NCBI RefSeq assembly: GCF_031179385.1
Contig: NZ_JAPSHV010000011.1
Coordinates: forward strand, 1 to 41,163
Length of the DNA: 41,163 nucleotides
Source: Arthrobacter sp.
GTDB lineage: Bacteria > Actinomycetota > Actinomycetes > Actinomycetales > Micrococcaceae
Direction of reading: 5' to 3'
The notes beneath the pieces are model-generated. The model made no database searches. It saw nothing but the letters and a program-made list of their open reading frames with translations, and was not told the DNA's origin. Of this stretch, positions 15,798 to 24,143 are shown piece by piece; the first letter of the stretch is position 1; every line of letters starts with the position of its first letter. Made by a program: the position numbers and the translations under genes.

Positions 15798-17918
15798 ATG
15801 TCCAACCATCCATACGCGGTGGACCCACCGACGGGCCGCCGCACACTTCGCCTCACATCATCTGTTCTCACCGGCGCGCTGCTCATCACAGCACTCGCGC
15901 CCTTTGCCGCCGCACCCGCCCAGGCTGCCACCGCCGCAACCGGCCCCATCAGCACTCTGCACGGCTACCCTGAGTGGTACGACGACGGCACCATCAAACT
16001 GGCACTGTGCTACGAAGCAGGCCGTGGTTGCCTGTCCGAGCCGCCTAATCCCGAGCTGCCGGTGTCCTACCCCGACAATTTCCCGGACGAGTCCTTCTGG
16101 TTCGCCGCATCTGCCGACGTCGGCACGCTTGGTTCGTACGAAGCTGCCCTTGAGGCTGCCCACGCCAACGACGCTGTGGTCCCCGGCGACCAGATCGGTT
16201 TCGGCCGGCTGCGCTTCCGATTCGAAGGGCTTCAGGCCAACGGTTCCTATACCTTCACGCACCCCTACGGCGTTCACACCTTCACCGCTGACGGGGAAGG
16301 TGTCATCAACGAGACGATCGACGACGGCTGCGCCGATACACCCTGTAACTGGGAGGCAGTCGGCCAGGCATTCCTGGGAGACTACGCCGTCGGTACAACC
16401 GCGACGTTCCTGAGGCAGACCACCGCTCCGGCGGGAACCATCGGTGACATCAACACCGCCCGTACAGTCACGGGTGCGCCGTCGGGAAACAACAGCGTTT
16501 CGATCGTCGGCCCCGGTGTTAATCAGTCGACGAATCTGTTCACGGTTCAGGGTCTCATCGCCGACGTCGTGGACGGGGCACCGTCTACCCCCGACCTGGA
16601 TACACTGAGCGACTCCGGCCGCTCCAACGCCGACAACATCACCAACGACACCACGCCGACTTTCTCTGGCACGGCCACGGCAGGAGCCACTGTCGAGCTC
16701 GTCGTCAACGGTGTAGGCACAGGTGTTACCGCTGTAGCTTCGGCAACCGGCGCGTACACCCTGACTCCTACGACGGCGCTTACCAGCGGTGCCTACAGGG
16801 TTCAGGCCCGCGTCGTGACCGACGCGACCACGGGGGCAGTAGCCACCTCGGGAACCCTGCAGATGACGGTGGATACTGCCGCTCCGGCGGCGCCGACGTT
16901 CCAGAGCACGCCGTCGAATCCGAGCGCGGACACTACTCCGTCGTTTACGTTCAGCGGTGAGGCATCCGCGAACTTTGAGTGCCAGTTGCTGCCCAGTAAC
17001 GCTACGTGGCGTGCTTGCACCTCCCCGCACACGTACGACCAACAGCTTGCAGGTGACTACACCTTCAACGTCCGGGCCACCGACGTTGCCGGAAATGTAA
17101 GCGCCAACGGTTCGTACACCTGGCGGATCGGAACAACCACCACGCCACCTGCCGGCACAGCTGAGCAGAAGGATATGAACGGGGACGGTAATCCTGACCT
17201 CGTCGCACGCGATTCCAGCGGCAATCTGTACCTTTACCCCTCAACTGCCGCAGGCGGTTTTGGAACCCGGATTCTGATCGGCACGGGTTGGGGTGCGATG
17301 AACGCCATTCTGCAGCCGGGGGACTTCAGCGGTGACGGACGCTCGGACGTCATTGCCCGGGATACCTCCGGACGGCTCTGGCTTTACACCGGAACCGGCA
17401 CCGGCAGGATCAACGCCGGCACCCAAATCGGCACCGGTTGGGGCGGCATGACCGCGCTGGTCACGCCGGGTGATTTCAACGGGGACCGTAGGGCAGACCT
17501 GCTGGCCCGCAGTAGCACAGGCGCACTCTTCCTCTACCCAGGAAACGGTGCGAGCGGCTTCGGCACCCGCACCCAGCCCGGTTCGGGATGGGGCGGCTTC
17601 ACGGCCATCCTCAGCACTGGTGATTTCAGCGGCGACGGGCGGTCCGACGTCATCGCCCGTAACTCCAACGGCGCACTGTTCCTCTACCGGGGATCGGGGA
17701 CCGGCACCTTCAGCGGTTCGGCCCAGATCGGAACCGGTTGGAACGGCTTCACCATTGTGGGTCCCGGAGCGTGGGGAACCGCCAACACGACCAGTGACCT
17801 GGTAGCCCGCGACAGCACCGGCAGGCTTTACGTCTACAACGGCAGCGGCACCGGCGGCTTCGCCGGAGCCCGTACCCAGATCGGCACAGGCTGGGGAGGC
17901 TTCACCATCGCCCCATAA
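15798..17918 (+). CDS. secreted FG-GAP propeller protein, tandem paralog B
   Basis: Exported protein of 706 residues with the same architecture as the upstream gene: signal peptide (1-~44, ending AAPAQA, with GRRTLRL in the n-region that faintly resembles a Tat motif), Cys-containing N-terminal domain (LCYEAGRGC, CADTPC), two Ig-like domains, and five FG-GAP repeats starting at DMNGDGNPD (~460). It is shorter than paralog A mainly by a small gap after THPYGVHTFTA and in the linker before the propeller. The two proteins are close to identical in the middle third and more divergent at both ends. No cell-wall anchor. Function unknown; the pair presumably arose by local duplication and each copy keeps its own leader and terminator, so separate expression is likely. 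Confidence 0.85.
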   Translation: MSNHPYAVDPPTGRRTLRLTSSVLTGALLITALAPFAAAPAQAATAATGPISTLHGYPEWYDDGTIKLALCYEAGRGCLSEPPNPELPVSYPDNFPDESFWFAASADVGTLGSYEAALEAAHANDAVVPGDQIGFGRLRFRFEGLQANGSYTFTHPYGVHTFTADGEGVINETIDDGCADTPCNWEAVGQAFLGDYAVGTTATFLRQTTAPAGTIGDINTARTVTGAPSGNNSVSIVGPGVNQSTNLFTVQGLIADVVDGAPSTPDLDTLSDSGRSNADNITNDTTPTFSGTATAGATVELVVNGVGTGVTAVASATGAYTLTPTTALTSGAYRVQARVVTDATTGAVATSGTLQMTVDTAAPAAPTFQSTPSNPSADTTPSFTFSGEASANFECQLLPSNATWRACTSPHTYDQQLAGDYTFNVRATDVAGNVSANGSYTWRIGTTTTPPAGTAEQKDMNGDGNPDLVARDSSGNLYLYPSTAAGGFGTRILIGTGWGAMNAILQPGDFSGDGRSDVIARDTSGRLWLYTGTGTGRINAGTQIGTGWGGMTALVTPGDFNGDRRADLLARSSTGALFLYPGNGASGFGTRTQPGSGWGGFTAILSTGDFSGDGRSDVIARNSNGALFLYRGSGTGTFSGSAQIGTGWNGFTIVGPGAWGTANTTSDLVARDSTGRLYVYNGSGTGGFAGARTQIGTGWGGFTIAP
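16464..16522 (+). repeat. 59-bp block identical in both FG-GAP paralogs (copy B)
   Basis: Partner of 14086-14144. Further shared blocks of about 35-47 bp occur in the Ig-like and propeller-coding parts. Confidence 0.9.
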
Positions 17919-17944
17919 CCGCCGAAAAACACAGTTGAATACCG

Positions 17945-17982
17945 TGTCGATCCCCTCCCGTTCAGGCGGGAGGGGATCGACA
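17945..17982 (+). terminator. strong hairpin terminator after FG-GAP gene B
   Basis: A 16-bp perfect stem, 17945-17960 with 17967-17982, and a 6-nt loop (TTCAGG), beginning 26 nt after the stop. It is the most stable hairpin in the window. Confidence 0.85.
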
Positions 17983-18010
17983 TGTGCAAGCACGAAGGCC
18001 GCCAAGCCAA

Positions 18011-18016
18011 TAGATT
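18011..18016 (+). promoter_or_regulatory. leaderless -10 box of malQ
   Basis: TAGATT, 6 nt before the ATG at 18023. The intervening AGGAAG could also act as a close Shine-Dalgarno if transcription starts earlier. Confidence 0.45.
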
Positions 18017-18022
18017 AGGAAG

Positions 18023-20095
18023 ATGGCTGAGCTCACACCCCTGGCGCAACTGGCAGAGAAGCACCACATCGGAACCACATTCAAGGGATGGGACGGAACT
18101 CCGCAAACGGTGAGCGACGCCACCCTCATCGCGGTCCTCACCGCTTTGGGCGTTCCCTGCGCGGATGACGACGACGTCGCCTCCTCCCTCCGTGCCGCCG
18201 AAGCGGCGCCGTGGCTCAGTACGCTGCCCGCCGCCGTCGTGATTCGCCAGGGCGACCCCACCACGGTGGCCGTTAATGTCGAGCCGGGTGCCGCACCCTC
18301 CCTCCGATTGGAGCTTGAGGACGGCAACCACTTGCCGTTGACCCCGGAAGCGGCGCAGGAGAAGGAGGTGGCCGACAAGACCATCAGCCGCTTCGAGGTG
18401 AAGATCCCGCTCGACCTGCCACTGGGGTGGCATACGCTCCTTGCGAACGATGGGTCGACCGACAGCAGCTGCACCGTCGTCGTGACGCCACGCAAGCTCA
18501 GCACCGCCGATCGCCTCAGCCGAACGTGGGGGCTCATGGCGCAGCTGTACTCCGTGCGGTCCCGGTCGTCGTGGGGGATCGGTGACCTCGACGATCTTGC
18601 TCGGCTGGCCGAGATCTCCGCTGACAAGGGTGCCGGATTCGTGCTGATCAACCCGCTGCACGCGGCGCAGCCCAAACCGCCGGTGGAGGCGTCCCCTTAC
18701 CTGCCGAGCACGCGCCGTTTCTTCAACCCCATCTACCTGCGTGTGGAGAACATTCCCGAATTCAAGAAGCTTACTGACACCGACTCGGACACGGTCCGCG
18801 AGCTGGCATCCCGTTTCAAGGATGCAAACCAGAATGCGGAAGTCATAGAGCGGGATCCCAGTTACGCCGCCAAGCTGGAGGCGCTGGAACGCCTTTTCGC
18901 CGTACGGCGCACGCCTGAGCGGGAGGACGCATTTCGGCAATTCCGGAAGGAGGCCGGGCCGGGGCTCGAGAATTTCGCCCTGTGGTCGGCCCTCGCCGAA
19001 ATCCTGCCCGAAGGGGCGCCTCAATGGGATGACCCGGAGTTCCTCGAGGCCCAGCGTTCCAACCTTGCCGACCGCATCGAGTTTCACGCCTGGCTCCAGT
19101 GGCTCTGCGACCAGCAGTTGGAGGAAGCCCAGCGGGCGGCAATCAACGCCGGAATGAACCTTGGAATCATGCACGACCTGGCGGTGGGCGTTCACCCCGC
19201 CGGCGCCGATGCCTGGACGCTGCGCGACGTGCTGGCCTCCGGTATCAGCGTCGGTGCCCCGCCTGACATGTTCAACCAGCAGGGCCAGGACTGGGCACAA
19301 CCCCCGTGGCACCCGGAACGGCTTGCTGAATCCGGGTACGCGCCCTACCGGGACATGCTGCGCACCATCCTCCGGCACGCGGGCGGAATCCGGATCGACC
19401 ATATCCTCGGTCTCTTCCGGTTGTGGTGGATTCCGCAAGGGTCCATGCCCGGGGACGGCGCCTACGTTTACTACGACCATAAGGCGCTCATCGGAATCCT
19501 TGCGCTGGAGGCAGAACGGGCCGGCGCCGTCGTCGTCGGTGAGGACCTTGGCGTGTTCGAGCCGGGCGTCCAGGAGTACCTGGCTGAGCGTGGCGTGCTC
19601 GGCACGTCGATCCTGTGGTTTGAGTACGACGACGATGAGCCCCGCCCTGCGGAGCAGTACCGGACGGCGTGCCTCACCACGGTCACCACGCACGACCTGC
19701 CGCCGACTGCCGGGTACCTGGCCCACCGCCACGTTGAGCTGCGCGAACAGCTCGGACTGTTGAGCCGGCCGGTGCAGGAGGAGAAAGCTGCAGACCGGGA
19801 AACGCAGGAACAGGTACTCTCCCTTGTGCGATCCACTACGGGGACTGCGCCTGCCACGGTTCAGGAGACGGTGGAAGCGATGCACTCCTTCATCGCCCGG
19901 ACGCCTTCCGTACTGCTCGGCGTGGCGCTGACGGACGCCGTCGGCGAGGAGCGCACCCAGAACCAGCCGGGAACCACCGCAGAGCAGTATCCCAACTGGC
20001 AGGTCCCGCTGGCGGGACCGGACGGCGTCGTGCTGGTTGAAGACCTGCCGAAGCTGGCCCGGTTCGACGCGCTGGTCCGGGCAATCGGGGACTAA
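18023..20095 (+). CDS. malQ: 4-alpha-glucanotransferase (amylomaltase)
   Basis: GH77 enzyme of 690 residues, with the ~160-residue N-terminal extension usual in actinobacterial MalQ. Seen: MAQLYSVRSRSSWGIGDLDDL (172 onward), SPYLPSTRRFFNPIYL (224-239), the nucleophile D459 in GIRIDH, the acid/base E507 in GEDLG and the third carboxylate D558 in TTHDLPPTAG, so the active site is complete. It transfers alpha-1,4-glucan segments between maltodextrins in the cytoplasm, in maltose and glycogen metabolism. It stands alone here, without maltose transport or phosphorylase genes nearby. A TAGATT box 6 nt before the ATG suggests a leaderless transcript. Confidence 0.96.
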   Translation: MAELTPLAQLAEKHHIGTTFKGWDGTPQTVSDATLIAVLTALGVPCADDDDVASSLRAAEAAPWLSTLPAAVVIRQGDPTTVAVNVEPGAAPSLRLELEDGNHLPLTPEAAQEKEVADKTISRFEVKIPLDLPLGWHTLLANDGSTDSSCTVVVTPRKLSTADRLSRTWGLMAQLYSVRSRSSWGIGDLDDLARLAEISADKGAGFVLINPLHAAQPKPPVEASPYLPSTRRFFNPIYLRVENIPEFKKLTDTDSDTVRELASRFKDANQNAEVIERDPSYAAKLEALERLFAVRRTPEREDAFRQFRKEAGPGLENFALWSALAEILPEGAPQWDDPEFLEAQRSNLADRIEFHAWLQWLCDQQLEEAQRAAINAGMNLGIMHDLAVGVHPAGADAWTLRDVLASGISVGAPPDMFNQQGQDWAQPPWHPERLAESGYAPYRDMLRTILRHAGGIRIDHILGLFRLWWIPQGSMPGDGAYVYYDHKALIGILALEAERAGAVVVGEDLGVFEPGVQEYLAERGVLGTSILWFEYDDDEPRPAEQYRTACLTTVTTHDLPPTAGYLAHRHVELREQLGLLSRPVQEEKAADRETQEQVLSLVRSTTGTAPATVQETVEAMHSFIARTPSVLLGVALTDAVGEERTQNQPGTTAEQYPNWQVPLAGPDGVVLVEDLPKLARFDALVRAIGD

Positions 20096-20244
20096 CAACG
20101 CATACCGTTCATCGCATCACGATGACCGTTCACCGCTCGACGGCGATACTTGCCCCGGGCAATGTGTGACCTACTGCACAATGTTCTGTGGTGGGGGCCG
20201 AGCGGACGATGACGTCCAACATATAGAGAAGGGGCATTTCGTCC

Positions 20245-21627
20245 ATGAGCTGGCTTGACAGGGAACACACCATCGCCCCACCCGGATACAACCGCTGGCT
20301 GATTCCGCCGGCGGCACTTGCCGTGCACCTGTGCATCGGCCAGGCATACGCCACCAGCGTCTACAAGACGGCGCTCGTGGAACACTTCGACGCAAGCCTG
20401 ACCCAGATCGGTCTGATCTTCTCCATCGCCATAGTGATGCTCGGCCTGTCCGCCGCCGTCATGGGCACCTGGGTGGACACGAACGGACCGCGCAAGGCCA
20501 TGTTCACCTCGGCAATGTTCTGGGTGAGCGGTTTCCTGGTGGGTGCGCTTGGCATTTTCACCAACCAACTGTGGCTGGTGTATCTCGGCTACGGCGTCAT
20601 CGGCGGAATCGGTCTCGGTATCGGCTACATCTCGCCCGTGTCCACGCTGATCAAGTGGTTCCCGGACCGTCCGGGACTGGCCACCGGAATGGCGATCATG
20701 GGGTTCGGCGGTGGCGCGCTGATTGCCAGCCCGCTGTCCACCCAGCTGCTCAAAATGTATGACCCGAACTCGGGCAGCGAAGGATGGGTTGCCAGCGGCG
20801 ACGCGGTGGGGATGCTCTTCGTGACCCTCGCAGTGATCTATCTGATCTACATGGTGTTCGGTGCTTTCACTATCAAGGTCCCCGCCGCCGACTGGCGTCC
20901 CGACGGCTTCGACCCGAGCACGCTGAAATCGAAGCCACTTGTCACCACTGACAACGTCTCGGCCAAGAACTCCATCCGCACCAAGCAGTTCTGGCTCGTT
21001 TGGGTTGTGCTCTTCTGCAACGTGACGGCGGGTATCGGCATTCTTGAGCAGGCTGCACCGATGATCCAGGACTTCTTCCGCCAGCCCGACGGACTCAGCG
21101 CTGTTTCGGTGGCGGTGGCCGGGGGCTTCGTTGGCCTGCTGTCCATCGGAAACATGGTTGGACGCTTCGTCTGGTCAAGCACCTCGGACCACATCGGACG
21201 CAAGCGCATCTACATGGTCTACCTCGGCGTCGGTGCCGTCCTCTACACGGTGCTGGCCCTCGCAGGCGCTTCAACCACGATCCTCTACGTGCTGCTCGCG
21301 TTCGTGATCATCTCCTTCTACGGCGGCGGTTTTGCCACCGTCCCCGCGTACCTTCGCGACCTGTTCGGCACATTCCAGGTGGGCGCCATTCACGGCCGAC
21401 TGCTGACGGCCTGGTCCGCAGCCGGCATCGCCGGACCCCTGATCGTCAACGGGTTCCTCGACGCACGCGGAACGCCCGGACAGTTGGTTGCTGCGGATTA
21501 CCAGCCCGCCCTGTTGACCATGGTTGGCCTGCTGATTGTCGGTTTCACCGCAAACCTGCTGATTAGGCCTGTGGATTCCCGCTTCCACGAACCAAAGAAG
21601 ACCACCGAACCTGCGATGGAGGCATGA
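20245..21627 (+). CDS. oxalate/formate antiporter-family MFS transporter
   Basis: Twelve-helix major facilitator of 460 residues, of the OFA (OxlT-like) family. Seen: an N-terminal tail with the PPGYNRWLIPPAALAVHLCIGQAYATSVY stretch typical of OFA members, MFS motif A between helices 2 and 3 (GTWVDTNGPRKAMF), GIGLGIGYISPVSTLIKWFPDRPGLATGMAIMGFGGGAL in helices 4-5, and a second motif A copy (SSTSDHIGRKRIYM). Substrates in the family are carboxylates such as oxalate, formate or pyruvate; the one used here is unknown. An AGAAGGGG ribosome binding site lies ~9 nt before the ATG. A 36-residue membrane protein gene starts 1 nt after its stop. Confidence 0.88.
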   Translation: MSWLDREHTIAPPGYNRWLIPPAALAVHLCIGQAYATSVYKTALVEHFDASLTQIGLIFSIAIVMLGLSAAVMGTWVDTNGPRKAMFTSAMFWVSGFLVGALGIFTNQLWLVYLGYGVIGGIGLGIGYISPVSTLIKWFPDRPGLATGMAIMGFGGGALIASPLSTQLLKMYDPNSGSEGWVASGDAVGMLFVTLAVIYLIYMVFGAFTIKVPAADWRPDGFDPSTLKSKPLVTTDNVSAKNSIRTKQFWLVWVVLFCNVTAGIGILEQAAPMIQDFFRQPDGLSAVSVAVAGGFVGLLSIGNMVGRFVWSSTSDHIGRKRIYMVYLGVGAVLYTVLALAGASTTILYVLLAFVIISFYGGGFATVPAYLRDLFGTFQVGAIHGRLLTAWSAAGIAGPLIVNGFLDARGTPGQLVAADYQPALLTMVGLLIVGFTANLLIRPVDSRFHEPKKTTEPAMEA

Positions 21628-21628
21628 G

Positions 21629-21739
21629 ATGGAAATGACCAAGGCTCGTCTGACTGTTGTCTGGGCGCTGGTGGCAGTGCCGCTCGCCTATGGAATCTTC
21701 CAGACCCTCACGCGGGTGGCCGCGCTTTTCACGGGATAG
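21629..21739 (+). CDS. MFS transporter small subunit-like protein (36 aa)
   Basis: Short gene MEMTKARLTVVWALVAVPLAYGIFQTLTRVAALFTG split here only as KARL-TVVWALVAVPLAYGIFQT: a basic N-terminus, one membrane helix (~8-26) and a short tail. The ATG lies 1 nt after the TGA of the transporter gene, with GGAGG at the end of that gene 7 nt upstream, so it is translationally coupled. Many bacterial transporters have such tiny companion subunits (MetS in NSS transporters is the named example), and similar peptides are found beside OFA-type carriers. Probable role: stability or activity of the upstream transporter, by inference. Confidence 0.75.
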   Translation: MEMTKARLTVVWALVAVPLAYGIFQTLTRVAALFTG

Positions 21740-21752
21740 TCGCCAGCCCGTT

Positions 21753-22544
21753 CTACATCAGCGAGAGCACGAACGCGAGGACAAACCCTGCGGCAGTGGC
21801 AAGTGCCACTGCGGGTCCGCCGTGTTCATAGGCCTCCGGCATGAGGGTGTCAGCAAGCGACGCGATGACGGCTCCGGCGGCGAAAGCGAGTGGAAGCGAG
21901 ATCGTCTCCGGGTCGGCGCCGGAGAGCGGTCCGGCACCGATAATGACGGCGATCACAAGCAGGACCGCACACGCCGTCCAGAGTCCGAGAATGCGGCCCT
22001 TCGGCATCCCCTGGCTCCGCATGGAGGCCGAGCCCACCAGCGACTCGGGTAGGTTCGAGACGAAAATAGCTGCGAGGAGCGCGAGTCCGCCGCTGCCTTC
22101 ACCGAGAGCGACACCGAGCGCCACGTTCTCCGGCACGCCGTCGAGCGTGACAGCTGCAAGGAGGGCCAGACCGGCAGCGCCGCGCGCAGAGGTGCTGGAA
22201 GGCTTCTTCTCCTGGGCAGCGGCGTCCGTGTCGAGCTTGGGGCTGCCCTCGTACTCGTCCGCCGGAATATCCTGGTCGCCCGGCTGAGCCCACTTGTCGA
22301 GCAGTGCGCTCAGGACGGTGAAGACAACCGCGCCCGCAAAGAGGCCCACAGCAGCGAGAACGAGCCCGCCATGCTCATAGGCATCCAGGAAGAGTTCGAA
22401 GGCGAGCGCGGTAATGAGCGACCCTGCGGCGAAAGCCAGCAGGATCGCCAGGATCCGCTTCGGCAGCTCGAACCGGATACCGATCAGCGAACCGATGATC
22501 AGCGGCGTCGAAGCCACCAGACCGAAAAGCAGGGAGGTACCCAT
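21753..22544 (-). CDS. ZIP-family-like metal transporter
   Basis: Membrane protein of 263 residues with about eight helices in two halves and a hydrophilic cytoplasmic loop (~86-123), as in ZIP transporters. The helix 4 and 5 metal motifs, usually HNxPEG and HExPQ-like, read D135-G-V-P-E139-N and N164-L-P-E167, so the classical histidines are replaced. A repeated AYEHGG motif occurs at 55-60 and 238-243, near the ends of helix 2 and of the last loop. Transport of Zn2+ or another divalent metal is likely from family membership, but selectivity is uncertain. The ATG at 22544 lies 6 nt after a TATACT box (leaderless). It is convergent with the MFS transporter/small-subunit gene pair. Confidence 0.8.
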   Translation of the reverse strand: MGTSLLFGLVASTPLIIGSLIGIRFELPKRILAILLAFAAGSLITALAFELFLDAYEHGGLVLAAVGLFAGAVVFTVLSALLDKWAQPGDQDIPADEYEGSPKLDTDAAAQEKKPSSTSARGAAGLALLAAVTLDGVPENVALGVALGEGSGGLALLAAIFVSNLPESLVGSASMRSQGMPKGRILGLWTACAVLLVIAVIIGAGPLSGADPETISLPLAFAAGAVIASLADTLMPEAYEHGGPAVALATAAGFVLAFVLSLM

Positions 22545-22550
22545 GCCGGA

Positions 22551-22556
22551 AGTATA
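22551..22556 (-). promoter_or_regulatory. leaderless -10 box of ZIP-like gene
   Basis: TATACT on the minus strand, 6 nt before the ATG at 22544; five of six bases match the consensus TATAAT. The clearest leaderless promoter in the window. Confidence 0.6.
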
Positions 22557-22571
22557 AGCCTTGCGCGGGAT

Positions 22572-22629
22572 TCGTCGATTGGTTGCAGGATCATCGGGTA
22601 TGAACGACGATCCTCCAACCGATCGACGA
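22572..22629. terminator. long imperfect hairpin downstream of gap
   Basis: Two 25-nt arms (22572-22596 and 22605-22629) match at 22 of 25 positions with an 8-nt loop. It starts 24 nt after the gap stop (minus strand) and lies just upstream of the ZIP promoter, insulating the two genes. Confidence 0.7.
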
Positions 22630-22652
22630 TTATGCCGAGTGGAGCAGTCGGA

Positions 22653-24143
22653 TCAGACGCTTGCGGTGAGCTCCGCCGTCGGGATGGCTTCCTTCGCCGG
22701 GAACGACGGCGCGTGCACGCCTGCCATTTCCTCCATGACGCGCACAACCTGGCAGCTGTAACCGAACTCGTTGTCATACCAGACGTAGAGGACCAGGTTC
22801 TTGTCGTTGCAGATGGTGGCGAGGCCGTCAACGGTGCCGGAGCGGCGTGAACCAACGAAGTCGGTTGATACGACGTCGGGGGAGTCGATGTAGTCCAGCT
22901 GCTTGCGGAGGTCAGAGTGTAGCGACATCTCGCGGAGGTAGTCGTTGACATCGTCCTTCGTGGACGCGTCCTCCAGCGAGAGATTCAGGATAGCGATCGA
23001 CACGTCCGGGGTAGGTACGCGGATTGAGCTGCCGGTGAGCTTGCCCTGCAGTTCCGGCAGCGCCTTCGCAACAGCCTTTGCGGCACCCGTCTCGGTGATG
23101 ACCATGTTGAGGGCTGCGGAGCGCCCGCGGCGGTCGCCCTTGTGAAAGTTGTCGATCAGGTTCTGGTCATTGGTGAAGGAGTGGACGGTTTCGACGTGCC
23201 CGTGCACGACACCGAACTCATCGTTGATCGCTTTGAGCACCGGCGTGATGGCGTTGGTGGTGCAGGACGCCGCGGTTACGATCCGGTCGTCAGCGGTGAT
23301 GTCCGTGTGGTTGATGCCGTGGACGATGTTCTTGAGCGCGCCCTTGCCCGGCGCAGTCAGCAGAACCTTCGCAACGCCCTTGCTCTGGAGGTGCTGGCTG
23401 AGCCCCTCCTCGTCACGCCAGCGCCCGGTGTTGTCCACGACCAGCGCGTCCTTGATGCCGTACTGCGTGTAGTCGATGGTGGACGGATCATTGGAGTAGA
23501 TGACCTGGATGCGCACGCCGTTGGCGGTGATGGTGTTGGTTGCCTCATCCACCTGGATGCTGCCCTCGAAGGAGCCATGCACCGAATCACGGCGCAGCAG
23601 GCTGCCGCGCTTCATGAGATCGTTCTCGGCACCCTTGCGCACCACGATCGCACGCAGGCACAGCCCGTGCCCGCCGCCGGCCTTCTCAATCAACAGCCGA
23701 GCAACCAGGCGGCCGATGCGCCCAAAACCATAGAGAACGACGTCGGTGCTCGTCCGCTCGTCGGCGCCGCGCTTGCCCACGACGTCGGCCAGTTCCTCAC
23801 GGAGGAACTCTTCCAGGGTAGGACTGCCGGCCTCCTCCTGAATCAACCTGTACTTCTGGCTGAGGCGGGCGACGTCGATGGATGCGGCACCAAGGTCCAG
23901 GTCCGCGAGGGTGCGCAGCAGAGGCGCGGTCTCTTCGAGGAGCAGCTCTTCCTTGCTCATGCGGCGGGCGAAACGGTGCGCCTTCAGGATGCCCATGGTG
24001 GACTTGTTGATGAGGCTGCGCCCGTGGATGCTGGTGACCACGTTGTTCTCACGGTAGAGGCGGCCGATGACGGGAATCATCCCCTCGGCGAGTGCCTCCC
24101 GGCTCATCCAGGTGTCGCGGGTGACTGAAGGGTTGTGATCCAC
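22653..24143 (-). CDS. gap: long-form glyceraldehyde-3-phosphate dehydrogenase
   Basis: GapDH of 496 residues, against ~335 for the classical enzyme. Residues 1-~130 form a helical extension; the NAD-binding motif YGFGRIGRL follows at ~138-146, and the catalytic cysteine is C294 in AASCTTNAI, with GSSIRVPTPDVS and a normal C-terminal NEFGYS. This long form is known from Bacteroidetes and some actinobacteria. It oxidises glyceraldehyde 3-phosphate to 1,3-bisphosphoglycerate, or runs the reverse in gluconeogenesis. No pgk or tpi is adjacent, so a second, classical gap gene probably lies elsewhere. The GTG at 24143 is chosen because an AGAGAGGA ribosome binding site precedes it and the conserved region begins just after (SVTRDTWMSREAL); the frame stays open further upstream without recognisable homology. 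Confidence 0.9.
   Translation of the reverse strand: MDHNPSVTRDTWMSREALAEGMIPVIGRLYRENNVVTSIHGRSLINKSTMGILKAHRFARRMSKEELLLEETAPLLRTLADLDLGAASIDVARLSQKYRLIQEEAGSPTLEEFLREELADVVGKRGADERTSTDVVLYGFGRIGRLVARLLIEKAGGGHGLCLRAIVVRKGAENDLMKRGSLLRRDSVHGSFEGSIQVDEATNTITANGVRIQVIYSNDPSTIDYTQYGIKDALVVDNTGRWRDEEGLSQHLQSKGVAKVLLTAPGKGALKNIVHGINHTDITADDRIVTAASCTTNAITPVLKAINDEFGVVHGHVETVHSFTNDQNLIDNFHKGDRRGRSAALNMVITETGAAKAVAKALPELQGKLTGSSIRVPTPDVSIAILNLSLEDASTKDDVNDYLREMSLHSDLRKQLDYIDSPDVVSTDFVGSRRSGTVDGLATICNDKNLVLYVWYDNEFGYSCQVVRVMEEMAGVHAPSFPAKEAIPTAELTASV

Noticed and set aside
15798-15930. Tat signal peptide in FG-GAP paralog B (GRRTLRL)
   Set aside because: The twin arginine is not in a good S/T-R-R-x-F-L-K context and paralog A lacks even this match, so a Sec signal is more likely.
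17834-20098. 754-codon open frame on the minus strand opposite malQ
   Set aside because: It lies opposite a gene with full catalytic motifs, its translation has no domain or motif, and such long antisense frames are common in high-GC DNA.
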